Shown: positions 7,934-16,744 of the stretch, in pieces
Position numbering within the stretch: the first letter of the stretch is position 1
How the letters are laid out: every line of letters begins with the position of its first letter
Assembly: GCF_026340675.1 (NCBI RefSeq)
Contig: NZ_JAPEOX010000001.1
Coordinates: 3,596,001-3,660,000 of the forward strand
Length of the DNA stretch: 64,000 nucleotides
Reading direction: 5' to 3'
Source of the DNA: Streptomyces sp. NBC_01264
Lineage (GTDB): Bacteria > Actinomycetota > Actinomycetes > Streptomycetales > Streptomycetaceae
The notes under the pieces: generated by a model
Databases searched by the model: none
What the model was told of the DNA's origin: nothing
Seen by the model: only the letters and a program-made list of their open reading frames with translations
Position numbers and translations under genes: made by a program

Positions 7934-9334
7934 ATGCGCGACCTGCCGTCCGCCCCTCCCGGCACCACGGACGAGCTCCTCACAGCGGAGCCCCTGAGCC
8001 ACAGCCTCAAACAGCGCCACCTGACCATGCTGGGTCTCGGCGGCGTGATCGGCGCCGGGCTGTTCGTCGGCTCCGGCGCCGGCATCACCATCGCCGGGCC
8101 CGCGATCATCTGCTCGTACCTGCTCGCGGGCATCCTCGCGATGCTGGTGATGCGGGCCCTCGGCGAGATGTCGGCGGCGATGCCCGCCTCCGGCTCCTTC
8201 TCCGTCTACGCGGAGAAGGCGCTCGGCCGCTGGGCCGGCTTCACGGCAGGCTGGCTGTACTGGTTCCTGCTGGTCGTGGTGCTGGCCGTGGAGGCGACCG
8301 CCGCCGCGAAGATCGCGAACGGCTGGCTGCCCTCGGTGGACCAGTGGGTCTGGGTGCTCCTCTTCATGGTGGTCTTCACCGTGAGCAACCTGGCCGCCGT
8401 GCGGAACTTCGGCGAGTTCGAGTTCTGGTTCGCGGCCCTCAAGGTCGGCGCCATCGTGCTGTTCCTGATCCTGGGCACGCTGGCCGTCTTCGGCCTGCTC
8501 CCCGACACGGACCCGATCGGGATGGCCAACCTGACCGGCCAGGGCGGTTTCTTCCCGAACGGCGCGAGCGGCGTGGTCGCCGGCATGCTGGCCGTGGTCT
8601 TCGCCTTCGGCGGCCTGGAGGTCGTCACCATCGCGGCCGCCGAGTCCGACGACCCGGCCCGGTCCGTGTCCCGCGCGGTGCGCAGCGCCGTGTGGCGCAT
8701 CCTCTTCTTCTACGTCGGCTCGATGCTGGTCATCGTGACCCTGCTGCCGTGGAACTCGCTGACGCCGGGCCAGAGCCCGTACGTGGCCGTCCTCGACTCG
8801 ATCGGCATCGCGCACGCGGGCCAGATCATGGACGTCGTGATCTTCGTGGCCCTGCTGTCGGCGCTCAACGCCAACCTGTACGGGTCCTCGCGCATGGTGT
8901 TCTCGCTGGCGGAGCGGGGCGAGGCGCCGAAGTCCCTGCTGAAGGTGTCGGGCGGCGGGGTGCCGCGCCGGGCGGTCTTCGCCTCGGTGGCCTTCGGGTT
9001 CGTCTCGGTGGTGCTGAACCTGCTGTGGCCGGACACGATCTTCCTCTACATGCTCAACGCGGTGGGCGCCGTCCTGCTCTTCGTGTGGGCGCTGATCGCG
9101 GTCTCGCAGCTCAAGCTGCGCAGGAGGATCGAGCGGGACATGCCGGAGCGGCTGACGCTGCCGATGTGGCTGTTCCCGTACGCGACGTGGGCGGCGCTGA
9201 TCGGGATGGCCACGGTGCTGGTCCTGATGCTGTTCGACGATTCGGCGCGGCCCCAGCTGCTGTGGTCCACGGGGGCCGCGGCCGCGGTGCTGATCGTGGC
9301 GTGGATCCGGGAGCTCCGGGCCGCGAAGGCCTGA
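7934..9334 (+). CDS. amino-acid permease, APC superfamily (paralogue 2)
   Basis: 466 aa, about 12 membrane segments, with GGVIGAGLFVGSGAG at the first helix and NFGEFEFWFAALK in the middle. Very similar throughout to the permeases at 5540 and 10357, so all three derive from one ancestor. It probably imports a different amino acid. It has its own 284-bp upstream region and a hairpin downstream, so it is a single-gene unit. Confidence 0.9.
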   Translation: MRDLPSAPPGTTDELLTAEPLSHSLKQRHLTMLGLGGVIGAGLFVGSGAGITIAGPAIICSYLLAGILAMLVMRALGEMSAAMPASGSFSVYAEKALGRWAGFTAGWLYWFLLVVVLAVEATAAAKIANGWLPSVDQWVWVLLFMVVFTVSNLAAVRNFGEFEFWFAALKVGAIVLFLILGTLAVFGLLPDTDPIGMANLTGQGGFFPNGASGVVAGMLAVVFAFGGLEVVTIAAAESDDPARSVSRAVRSAVWRILFFYVGSMLVIVTLLPWNSLTPGQSPYVAVLDSIGIAHAGQIMDVVIFVALLSALNANLYGSSRMVFSLAERGEAPKSLLKVSGGGVPRRAVFASVAFGFVSVVLNLLWPDTIFLYMLNAVGAVLLFVWALIAVSQLKLRRRIERDMPERLTLPMWLFPYATWAALIGMATVLVLMLFDDSARPQLLWSTGAAAAVLIVAWIRELRAAKA

Positions 9335-9350
9335 CCCCTGGCCGGTCCCC

Positions 9351-9389
9351 CGCGAAGGCCCCCGCGCACATCGCGCGGGGGCCTTCGCG
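9351..9389. terminator. bidirectional hairpin between permease 2 and the SDR gene
   Basis: Perfect 17-bp GC-rich stem (9351-9367 with 9373-9389, five-base loop) between converging genes. Confidence 0.85.
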
Positions 9390-9407
9390 CGTCAGGTGCG
9401 CGGCGCA

Positions 9408-10190
9408 TCAGGTGCGCAAGTACGAGGCCCCGTTGACGTCGAGGACGGCGCCCGAGCTCCAGCGCGCCGCGGGCGAGGCCAGGTGGAGTACGGCGGCGGC
9501 GATCTCCTGCGGGGCTCCCACCCGGCCGAAGGGGCTCTGCGCCCGGATCCGCTCGCCCTCCTCCCCCTCCAGTCGGCCGGCGACCCGCTCGGTGGCGACG
9601 AAACCGGGTGCGACGGAGGCCACCGCGATGCCGTGCGGGGCGAGGGAGACGGCGAGGGACTGGCCCAGCGCGTGCAGCGCGGCCTTGGTGGCGCCGTAGG
9701 CGGGGTGGTCGGGCTCGCCCCGGAAGGCGCCGCGCGAGCCGATGTTGACGATGCGTCCCTCGCGGCCGCCGTCGATCATGTGGCGGGCCGCGCAGTAGGC
9801 CAGGTTGGCGGCGCCGAACAGGTTGACCGCGGCCGTGTGCTGCCAGGCGGCCTGCCAGTCGGCGTACGAGGTGGTGGGCAGGGGATGCGCGACCATCACG
9901 GCGGCGTTGTTCACGAGCACGTCGATCCCGCCGAGCGCCTTCTCCGCCTCGGCGGCGAGGGCTTCCACGCGCGCCGGGTCGGCGAGGTCGCCGGCGACGA
10001 GGACGTGCCCCTCGCCCGGCAGCTCCGCGAGGGTCCGCCCGGCGTCGGGCCCGCGGACCGTGCAGTGCACCGCGACCCGGTCGCCCTGCTCGGCGAACGC
10101 CGTGGCGATCGCCCGTCCGATGCCCCGCGAGGCTCCGGTGACGAGCACGCCCCGGCCCGTCGCGGCCAATTCCCTTGTGCCGTGGTCCAT
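9408..10190 (-). CDS. SDR family NAD(P)-dependent oxidoreductase
   Basis: 260 aa. I chose the ATG at 10190 with GGAGGG six bases upstream; a longer frame from 10244 adds 18 residues without a site. Classical short-chain dehydrogenase: cofactor motif TGASRGIG near residue 18, NNAA around 94, catalytic Ser in NIGSRG, and the YGATK pair (Tyr-x-x-x-Lys). FabG-like closest in architecture, but the substrate is unknown. It is divergent from the permease at 10357, with two operator-like motifs in the shared spacer. Confidence 0.9.
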   Translation of the reverse strand: MDHGTRELAATGRGVLVTGASRGIGRAIATAFAEQGDRVAVHCTVRGPDAGRTLAELPGEGHVLVAGDLADPARVEALAAEAEKALGGIDVLVNNAAVMVAHPLPTTSYADWQAAWQHTAAVNLFGAANLAYCAARHMIDGGREGRIVNIGSRGAFRGEPDHPAYGATKAALHALGQSLAVSLAPHGIAVASVAPGFVATERVAGRLEGEEGERIRAQSPFGRVGAPQEIAAAVLHLASPAARWSSGAVLDVNGASYLRT

Positions 10191-10260
10191 TCGGCCCTCC
10201 GTCGTGCGCTCCGGTCCGATGCGCCAGCGTACGGGGACGATCACACCTGGTCACCCGCCT

Positions 10261-10297
10261 GTCCGGATAGCGGACACTTAAGGTCCGAGGATCGGAC
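10261..10297. promoter_or_regulatory. tandem operator-like sites GTCCG-N5-CGGAC
   Basis: Two perfect 5-5-5 inverted repeats, GTCCG-gatag-CGGAC at 10261-10275 and GTCCG-aggat-CGGAC at 10283-10297, are centred exactly 22 bp apart, close to two helical turns. They lie 71 bp upstream of the SDR start and 60 bp upstream of the permease start. The arrangement suggests cooperative binding of a dimeric regulator controlling one or both genes. Confidence 0.6.
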
Positions 10298-10356
10298 ACG
10301 GGAGAGACTGGGGCACTCCCTCCCGTCCCACCGCACACCGGACAGGCATCTCCCCC

Positions 10357-11778
10357 ATGAGCCAGAGCACCCTGACCCCGCCCGAGGAACAGGCCCCGAT
10401 ACGACCCGGAGCCGAAGCCGGATCGCCCCTCGGCAACGGACTCAAGCAGCGGCACCTTTCGATGATCGCCCTCGGCGGGGTCATCGGCGCGGGCCTCTTC
10501 GTCGGCTCCGGCGCCGGCATCGCGGCCGCCGGTCCCTCGATCGTGCTCGCGTACGCCGCTTCCGGGCTGCTCGTGATGTTCGTGATGCGGATGCTCGGCG
10601 AGATGTCCGCCGCGAACCCCTCCTCCGGCTCCTTCTCGGTGCACGCGGAGCGGGCCATCGGCCCGTGGGCCGGTTTCACGGCCGGCTGGATGTTCTGGAC
10701 CCTGCTGTGCGTGGGCGTGGCCATCGAGGCCATCGGCGCGGCGCACATCATGACGGGCTGGTTCCCGGGCACCCCCTCGTGGATGTGGGTGCTGGTCTTC
10801 ATGGCGATGTTCTGCGGCTCCAACCTGGCGGCCGTCTCCAACTTCGGTGAGTTCGAGTTCTGGTTCGCCGCCCTGAAGATCGGCGCGATCGGCCTCTTCC
10901 TGGGCCTGGGCGTGCTGGCCGTCCTGGGCGTGCTGCCCGGTACCGGCTCCCCCGGCACCGCCAACCTGCTCCACGACGGCGGCTTCCTGCCGGGCGGCGT
11001 GGACGGGCTGCTGGTCGGCCTGCTCGCCTCCGTGGTCGCGTACGGCGGGCTGGAGACCGTGACCATCGCGGCCGCCGAGTCCGACAACCCGGTCCGCGGC
11101 GTCGCCAAGGCCGTGAAGACCACCATGTGGCGGATCGCGATCGTCTACGTCGGCTCGATGCTGGTCATCGTCACCCTGCTGCCGTGGAACGACCCGACGG
11201 TCACCACCGACGGCCCGTACGCGGCCACCCTGGACCACCTGGGCATCCCGCACGCCGGCCAGGTCATGAACGTGGTCATCCTGATCGCCCTGCTGTCCGC
11301 GATGAACGCGAACATCTACGGCTCCTCCCGCATGGCCTACTCCCTGGTCTCCCGCGGCCAGGGCCCCAAGGCGCTGGGCAAGCTCTCCGGCCGGGTGCCG
11401 CGCCGGGCGGTGCTCGCCTCCTCCGGCTTCGGCTTCGTCACCGTGCTGCTGTCGTACTGGTACCCGGACACCCTGTTCGCCTGGCTGCTGAACATGGTCG
11501 GCGGCGTCATCCTCGTCGTCTGGGGCTTCATCGCCGTCTCGCAGTTCGTGCTGCGGCGCCGCACCGAGCGCGAGGCCCCCGAGAAGCTGGTCGTGAAGAT
11601 GTGGGGCTTCCCCTATCTGACCTGGGTCGCGCTGGCCGGACTCCTCGGGGTCCTGGTCCTGATGGCCAGGGGCGACGCCACCCGCATCCAGCTCGTCTTC
11701 ACCGGCGGCCTGACCGTGGCCCTGGCCGCCACCGGCTACCTCATCCAGCGCAGGGCGGCGGCGCGCGAAGCCGCGTAG
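10357..11778 (+). CDS. amino-acid permease, APC superfamily (paralogue 3)
   Basis: 473 aa, about 12 membrane helices. Shares GGVIGAGLFVGSGAG, NFGEFEFWFAALK and TLLPWN with its two neighbours. An N-terminal 27-residue Pro/Glu-rich tail precedes the first helix. It has a separate promoter region with a tandem operator and a strong cruciform-like hairpin after the stop, so it is transcribed alone. Confidence 0.9.
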   Translation: MSQSTLTPPEEQAPIRPGAEAGSPLGNGLKQRHLSMIALGGVIGAGLFVGSGAGIAAAGPSIVLAYAASGLLVMFVMRMLGEMSAANPSSGSFSVHAERAIGPWAGFTAGWMFWTLLCVGVAIEAIGAAHIMTGWFPGTPSWMWVLVFMAMFCGSNLAAVSNFGEFEFWFAALKIGAIGLFLGLGVLAVLGVLPGTGSPGTANLLHDGGFLPGGVDGLLVGLLASVVAYGGLETVTIAAAESDNPVRGVAKAVKTTMWRIAIVYVGSMLVIVTLLPWNDPTVTTDGPYAATLDHLGIPHAGQVMNVVILIALLSAMNANIYGSSRMAYSLVSRGQGPKALGKLSGRVPRRAVLASSGFGFVTVLLSYWYPDTLFAWLLNMVGGVILVVWGFIAVSQFVLRRRTEREAPEKLVVKMWGFPYLTWVALAGLLGVLVLMARGDATRIQLVFTGGLTVALAATGYLIQRRAAAREAA

Positions 11779-11798
11779 CACCCCGCCGGACGGCGGCT

Positions 11799-11840
11799 CC
11801 GGAAGCCGGGCTCATGCGATCGCATGGGCCCGGCTTCCGG
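11799..11840. terminator. long hairpin terminator of permease 3
   Basis: A 42-base palindrome with 21-base arms (11799-11819 with 11820-11840) that match except for one T/G pair. Its centre is GCGATCGC. In RNA this gives a long stem 20 bases after the stop. Confidence 0.8.
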
Positions 11841-11866
11841 CGTTCCGGAGGTCCCGACAAGTGAGG

Positions 11867-11895
11867 TGACCCTTATGAGAATCATGGAATAGATA
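11867..11895 (+). promoter_or_regulatory. probable sodF promoter
   Basis: TGACCC at 11867-11872 and TAGATA at 11890-11895 are separated by 17 bp. Transcription would begin near 11902, just before the Nur-like box. The spacer also contains ATGA-GAA-TCAT, which resembles half of a Fur-family site. Confidence 0.5.
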
Positions 11896-11909
11896 CTGCT
11901 AGCGTGCAG

Positions 11910-11926
11910 TTGCGCATTGATTGCAA
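11910..11926. promoter_or_regulatory. Nur-type operator of sodF
   Basis: TTGCGC-ATTGA-TTGCAA fits the Nur box I recall from S. coelicolor (tTGCaa-N5-ttGCAA). In that organism nickel-bound Nur, a Fur-family protein, represses sodF. The site starts about 8 bp past the inferred transcription start and would block initiation. Its position and match together make this one of the stronger regulatory calls in the window. Confidence 0.75.
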
Positions 11927-11962
11927 TAAGCGGTTGGCACGCCGAGGGGACCGGATACACGC

Positions 11963-12619
11963 ATGGCCATTTACACGCTTCCTGAGCTTCCTTACGACTA
12001 CGCGGCTCTCGAGCCGGTGATCAACCCGCAGATCATCGAACTGCACCACGACAAGCACCACGCCGCCTACGTCACGGGCGCCAACAACACGCTGGAGCAG
12101 CTGGCGGAGGCGCGCGACAAGGAGAACTGGGGCGCGCTGAACGGCCTGGAGAAGAACCTCGCGTTCCACCTCTCCGGCCACATCCTGCACAGCATCTACT
12201 GGCACAACATGGCCAGCCCGAAGACCGGCGAGGGCGGCGGCGAGCCCACCGCGGCCGAGGGTCTGGGCGAGCTGGCCGACGCGATCACCGAGTCCTTCGG
12301 CTCCTTCGCGAAGTTCAAGAAGCAGCTGACCTTCGCGTCCTCCGCGACCCAGGGCTCCGGCTGGGGCGTGCTCGCGTACGAGCCCGTCAGCGGCCGCCTG
12401 ATCGTCGAGCAGATCTACGACCACCAGGGCAACGTCGGCGTGGCCAGCACCCCGGTCCTCGTGTTCGACGCCTGGGAGCACGCCTTCTACCTTCAGTACA
12501 AGAACCAGAAGGTGGACTTCATCGAGGCGATGTGGAACGTCGTCAACTGGCAGGACGTGGCCAAGCGCTACGCCGACGCCAAGGCGAACACCCCGCTGCT
12601 GATCCCCGTCAAGGGCTGA
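11963..12619 (+). CDS. sodF: superoxide dismutase, Fe/Mn family (Fe-type SodF)
   Basis: 218 aa from ATG at 11963. Dismutates superoxide to oxygen and peroxide in the cytoplasm. Metal ligands are visible: His28 (LHHDKHH), His76 ([10 protein letters not shown]), Asp169 and His173 ([11 protein letters not shown]). Length is normal. Fe versus Mn cannot be proven from sequence alone, but the upstream Nur-like box supports the nickel-repressed iron enzyme, which in Streptomyces is the backup for nickel SodN. Single gene with its own promoter, following a terminator. Confidence 0.95.
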   Translation: MAIYTLPELPYDYAALEPVINPQIIELHHDKHHAAYVTGANNTLEQLAEARDKENWGALNGLEKNLAFHLSGHILHSIYWHNMASPKTGEGGGEPTAAEGLGELADAITESFGSFAKFKKQLTFASSATQGSGWGVLAYEPVSGRLIVEQIYDHQGNVGVASTPVLVFDAWEHAFYLQYKNQKVDFIEAMWNVVNWQDVAKRYADAKANTPLLIPVKG

Positions 12620-12657
12620 TCGGCGCCACCCAGCCCGTCCGCCTCGTGATCGTCTTC

Positions 12658-13353
12658 TCAACCTTCACTTGCGGGCGTGTCCACCAGAAGGCCCCCGTGA
12701 GGACGTGACTCGCGGGGGTCTTCTGCGTCCACCAGGCCGTCGACCTCGCCGACCACCGTGAACTCCCGCGCCAGCCCGGTCTCGTGGAGCCGGGCGAACG
12801 GGGTGAAGGGGACGCCGAACTCCGACTCCCCGCGGTCGAAGTTCCAGCTCTTGTGCACCTGGAAGCGGTAGTCGCTCACCACGGAGCCGTCCTCGTGGAC
12901 CCGTACCGTGCCGCTGATCCGGTACTGGGCCCCGCGCAGGGCCAGCCACCAGTCCGCGCTGCCTCCCTCGCGGGCGCGCCGGGTGATCAGCACCCCGCGC
13001 CAGCCGCTGTCCGCCGCGTAGGCGCCGGGCTCGCCGAGCGCCCGCGCGGCCTCCCGCCACTCGGCCAGGCGCCGGTCCACGTCCTCCCGTACGGCGGGCA
13101 CCGCGAGCAGCGCCCGCGCGTCGACCCGGTACGGGCGGCCCGTGCCCCGGAGGTAGTGGCGCAGGGTGCCGGCGGCATGGCGGACCCCGAGGGCCGTCCA
13201 CAGCGGGGGCACCGCGACGCAAGCCGCCCGCAGCACCCGGTCTCGGGGGCGTGCGGGCAGGCTGGCGTGCGCGGCGTTGTCGTTCGGTATCGCCGGCTCC
13301 GCCCGGCCGCCGCTGCGGCCGAGTGGTTCCTCCCGTGTCGGAGCAGTCCCCAT
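12658..13353 (-). CDS. conserved hypothetical protein, actinobacterial
   Basis: 231 aa from ATG at 13353. I do not recognise a named domain. Residues 1-35 are polar with low complexity. A short hydrophobic patch (VLRAACVAVPPLWTALGV, about 40-57) is too weak to call a membrane helix. The second half carries an aromatic beta-rich segment: WWLALRGAQYRISGTV, then DYRFQVHKSWNFDRG, which resembles a sequence seen in some secreted Streptomyces proteins with C-terminal effector-like domains; this is a recollection, not a search result. It converges with sodF. Confidence 0.6.
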   Translation of the reverse strand: MGTAPTREEPLGRSGGRAEPAIPNDNAAHASLPARPRDRVLRAACVAVPPLWTALGVRHAAGTLRHYLRGTGRPYRVDARALLAVPAVREDVDRRLAEWREAARALGEPGAYAADSGWRGVLITRRAREGGSADWWLALRGAQYRISGTVRVHEDGSVVSDYRFQVHKSWNFDRGESEFGVPFTPFARLHETGLAREFTVVGEVDGLVDAEDPRESRPHGGLLVDTPASEG

Positions 13354-13430
13354 AGGGGGACGTTAAGGGAGGAACCGGACCCCTGCGAGTCGGGCTGCTC
13401 CGGCTGGTCGGGCTGGGCGGACCAGGTGGA

Positions 13431-14078
13431 CTAGTCGAAGATCGGGCCCTGCGTGCGGGTGCGCTTGATCTCGTAGAAGCCCGGGGTGGAGGCGACGAGC
13501 AGGGTGCCGTCCCAGAGGCGGGCCGCGGCCTCGCCGCGCGGGGCGGGGGTGACGACCGGGCCGAAGAAGGCGACCTCTTCGCCGTCGGCGCCCGGCACGG
13601 AGATGACCGGGGTGCCGACCTCCTGGCCGACGCGGTTGATGCCGTCGTTGTGGGAGTCGCGCAGGACCTCGTCGTACTCGTCGGAGTCCGCGTAGTGGAT
13701 CAGCTCGGCGGGCAGGCCGACCTCGTTCAGCGCCTCGGCGATCGCCTCGCGGGTCGGGCCCGTTCCCTCGTTGTGGAAGCGGGTGCCCAGCGCGGTGTAG
13801 AGCTTGCCGGTGACCTCGTCGCCGAACTTCTGCTGGGCGGCGACGACCACGCGCACGGGGGCCCAGCCCTTGGGGCCGAGCAGTTCGCGGTAGCGCTCGG
13901 GCAGTTCGTCGAGCTTGTTCTCGTTCAGGACCGCCAGGCTCATCACGTGCCAGCGGACTTCCACGTCACGGACCTTCTCGACCTCCAGCATCCAGCGGGA
14001 CGTCATCCAGGCCCAGGGGCAGAGCGGGTCGAACCAGAAGTCGACTGCGGTCTTCTCGCGCACCTGGGTGTCAGCCAT
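13431..14078 (-). CDS. DsbA-family / Rv2466c-like thioredoxin-fold oxidoreductase
   Basis: 215 aa from ATG at 14078, with GAGGAG upstream; the frame could extend to 14135 but without a site. DsbA-like thioredoxin fold with the motif FWFDPLCPWAW at about 14-24 and the cis-Pro loop GTPVISVPG later. The family includes the mycothiol-dependent nitroreductase Rv2466c. Here the usual second Cys of the CxxC pair is Ala (CPWA), so a monothiol, mycothiol-using mechanism is likely. It is cytoplasmic, with no signal peptide. Divergent from pepN at 14189. Confidence 0.85.
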   Translation of the reverse strand: MADTQVREKTAVDFWFDPLCPWAWMTSRWMLEVEKVRDVEVRWHVMSLAVLNENKLDELPERYRELLGPKGWAPVRVVVAAQQKFGDEVTGKLYTALGTRFHNEGTGPTREAIAEALNEVGLPAELIHYADSDEYDEVLRDSHNDGINRVGQEVGTPVISVPGADGEEVAFFGPVVTPAPRGEAAARLWDGTLLVASTPGFYEIKRTRTQGPIFD

Positions 14079-14188
14079 GTCTCTCCTCAGATCGGAACGT
14101 TCCTCCCTGCCCAACCGCTCCGGCCGTACACGCATTCCCCCGTGGGAGGATTCCGTCAGGTATCGCGATCACGCACGAAGGAGTGCAC

Positions 14189-16744
14189 GTGCCCGGAGAG
14201 AATCTGTCCCGTGACGAGGCCCGTGAACGGGCCGAGCTGCTGTCCGTCGACGGGTACGAGGTGGTCCTCGACTTGAGGTCCGCGGTGGACGAGGCCGAAC
14301 CGGCCGACGGGCCCAGGACCTTCCGCTCGGTGACCACCGTCCGGTTCCGTGCCGCCGCTCCGGGGGCTTCGAGCTTCGCGGACCTCGTCGCGCCCCGGGT
14401 GAACGGCGTGACCCTGAACGGGCGCGCGCTGGACCCGGCCGTCGTCTTCGACGGCGCGCGGATCGCCCTGGACGGGCTGGCCTCCGAGAACGTGCTCGTG
14501 GTCGACGCCGACTGCGCGTACAGCCGCACCGGCGAGGGCATGCACCGCTTCGTGGACCCGGAGGACGGCGAGGTCTACCTCTACACCCAGTACGAGCCGG
14601 CCGACGCGCGGCGGGTGTACGCGAACTTCGAGCAGCCCGACCTCAAGGCCCCGTACCGCTTCGAGGTGACCGCGCCCGAGGGCTGGCAGGTCTGGAGCAA
14701 CGGGGTCGAGGAGTCCCGCGAGGGGCGGACCCGGCGGTTCGCCGAGACCGCGCCGATCTCCACGTACATCACGTGCGTGGTGGCGGGGCCGTACCACTAC
14801 GTCACGGACTCCTACACCCACGGGGACCTGACGATCCCGCTGGGCGCGATCTGCCGCAAGGGACTGGCCAAGCACTTCGACGCGGACGACGTGTTCCGCG
14901 TCACGAAGCAGGGCTTCGACTTCTTCCACGAGATCTTCGACTACCCGTACCCCTTCGGGAAGTACGACCAGGCCTTCGTGCCGGAGTACAACCTGGGCGC
15001 CATGGAGAACCCGGGGATGGTGACCTTCAAGGAGGAGTACATCTTCCGCGGGAAGGTCACGCAGGCCTCGTACGAGCGGCGCGCGAACACGATCCTGCAC
15101 GAGATGGCGCACATGTGGTTCGGCGACCTGGTCACCATGAAGTGGTGGGACGACCTGTGGCTGAAGGAGTCCTTCGCCGACTTCATGGGCTCCTTCGCGC
15201 TGGTCGAGGCCACCCGCTTCGACCAGGCGTGGGTCACCTTCGCCAACAGCCGCAAGGCGTGGGCCTACCGCGCCGACCAGCTGCCGTCCACGCATCCGGT
15301 CACGGCCGACATCCGTGACCTGGAGGACGCGAAGCTGAACTTCGACGGCATCACCTACGCCAAGGGCGCGGCGGTGCTCAAGCAGCTCGTGGCGTACGTG
15401 GGGCGGGACGCCTTCCTGGAGGGCGCGCGCCGCTACTTCAAGGCGAACGCCTACGGGAACACCACCCTGGGCGACCTGCTGTCGGTGCTCGCCGAGGTGT
15501 CCGGGCGGGACATGACGGAGTGGTCGCGGGCCTGGCTGCAGACGGCCGGCGTGAACGCGCTGACCCCGGTGGTGACCTGCGACGCGGGCGGCCGGGTGAC
15601 CGAGCTGGCGGTGGTCCAGGACGGCGCCGAGCTGCGCCCGCACCGAATCGCGGTGGGCCTGTACCGGCTGGACCCGGACGGCGCGCTGGTGCGCTACGCG
15701 CGGGCCGAAGCGGACGTCGCGGGGGCCCGGACGGCCGTCGGCGAGCTGGCCGGGCAGGAGAAGCCCGCGCTGGTGCTCGTCAACGACGAGGACCTGACGT
15801 ACTGCAAGATCCGCTTCGACGAGGCCTCGCTGGCCACGCTGCGCTCGCACCTGGGCTCGGTGACGGACCCGCTGAGCCGCGCGCTGTGCTGGTCGGCGCT
15901 GTGGAACCTGACGCGCGACGGGCTGATGCCGGCGCGGGACTTCGTCTCGCTCGTGGTGGCCCACGCGGGCCGGGAGACGGACGTCGGCGTCCTGCAGATG
16001 GTGCACGCGCAGGCACTGACCGCGGTCACCCACTACGCGGCGCCCGACTGGCGGGAGCAGGGCGGCAAGGTGCTGGCCGCTTGCGCCCTGCAGGAACTGC
16101 GGTTCGCGGAGCCGGGGTCGGAGCACCAGCTCACCTGGGCCCGCTTCTTCGCGGCGGGCGCGGCGACCGAGGGCGACTTCCAGCTGCTGCTGGGGCTGCT
16201 GGAGGGATCGGCGCGGATCGACGGGCTGGAGGTGGACCAGGAGCTGCGCTGGGACTTCCTGCTGCCGCTGGCCGCGCACGGGGCGATCGGCGAGGAGGTC
16301 CTCGCGGCCGAACTCGCCCGGGACGACACCGCGTCGGGCAAGCGGCACCAGGTCCGGTGCCTGGCGGCGCGGCCGTCGGCGGCGGTCAAGGACCAGGCGT
16401 GGGCCGCGGTGGTGGAGTCGGACGCGCTGTCGAACGCGCTGGCCGAGGCGACGATCGCGGGGATGCAGCGGTCTTCGCAGCGGGAGCTGTTGGCGCCGTA
16501 CACCGGTCGCTATTTCGACGCCATCGAGCGGATCTGGGCCGAGCGGTCGATCCAGATCGGCATCCATGTGGTGCGGGGGCTGTACCCGTCGCTGCAGGAC
16601 TCGCAGGAGACGGTGGACGCGACGGACGCGTGGCTCGACGCCCATGTGGATGCGGCGCCTGCGCTGCGACGCCTGGTGCTGGAGTCGCGTGACGACCTGG
16701 CGCGGGCGCTGCGGGCTCAGGCTTGCGACGTGGCGGCGGGCTGA
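14189..16744 (+). CDS. pepN: aminopeptidase N, M1 family (copy 1)
   Basis: 851 aa. I chose the GTG at 14189 because AAGGAG lies five bases upstream and the N-terminus MPGENLSRDEA then aligns with the second copy at 27241; a GTG at 14183 overlaps the ribosome site. Zinc metallo-aminopeptidase that trims N-terminal residues in the cytoplasm. GAMEN exopeptidase motif at 270-274 and zinc site His304-Glu-x-x-His308 with Glu327 are intact. No signal peptide. The large C-terminal helical (ERAP1-like) domain is complete. A dispersed repeat follows the stop. Confidence 0.95.
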   Translation: MPGENLSRDEARERAELLSVDGYEVVLDLRSAVDEAEPADGPRTFRSVTTVRFRAAAPGASSFADLVAPRVNGVTLNGRALDPAVVFDGARIALDGLASENVLVVDADCAYSRTGEGMHRFVDPEDGEVYLYTQYEPADARRVYANFEQPDLKAPYRFEVTAPEGWQVWSNGVEESREGRTRRFAETAPISTYITCVVAGPYHYVTDSYTHGDLTIPLGAICRKGLAKHFDADDVFRVTKQGFDFFHEIFDYPYPFGKYDQAFVPEYNLGAMENPGMVTFKEEYIFRGKVTQASYERRANTILHEMAHMWFGDLVTMKWWDDLWLKESFADFMGSFALVEATRFDQAWVTFANSRKAWAYRADQLPSTHPVTADIRDLEDAKLNFDGITYAKGAAVLKQLVAYVGRDAFLEGARRYFKANAYGNTTLGDLLSVLAEVSGRDMTEWSRAWLQTAGVNALTPVVTCDAGGRVTELAVVQDGAELRPHRIAVGLYRLDPDGALVRYARAEADVAGARTAVGELAGQEKPALVLVNDEDLTYCKIRFDEASLATLRSHLGSVTDPLSRALCWSALWNLTRDGLMPARDFVSLVVAHAGRETDVGVLQMVHAQALTAVTHYAAPDWREQGGKVLAACALQELRFAEPGSEHQLTWARFFAAGAATEGDFQLLLGLLEGSARIDGLEVDQELRWDFLLPLAAHGAIGEEVLAAELARDDTASGKRHQVRCLAARPSAAVKDQAWAAVVESDALSNALAEATIAGMQRSSQRELLAPYTGRYFDAIERIWAERSIQIGIHVVRGLYPSLQDSQETVDATDAWLDAHVDAAPALRRLVLESRDDLARALRAQACDVAAG

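Noticed and set aside
9046..11781. A 911-codon minus-strand frame over the SDR and permease genes
   Set aside because: Composition is His/Gly/Arg/Asp low complexity and it crosses two genes with clear families on other frames; a GC-rich shadow.
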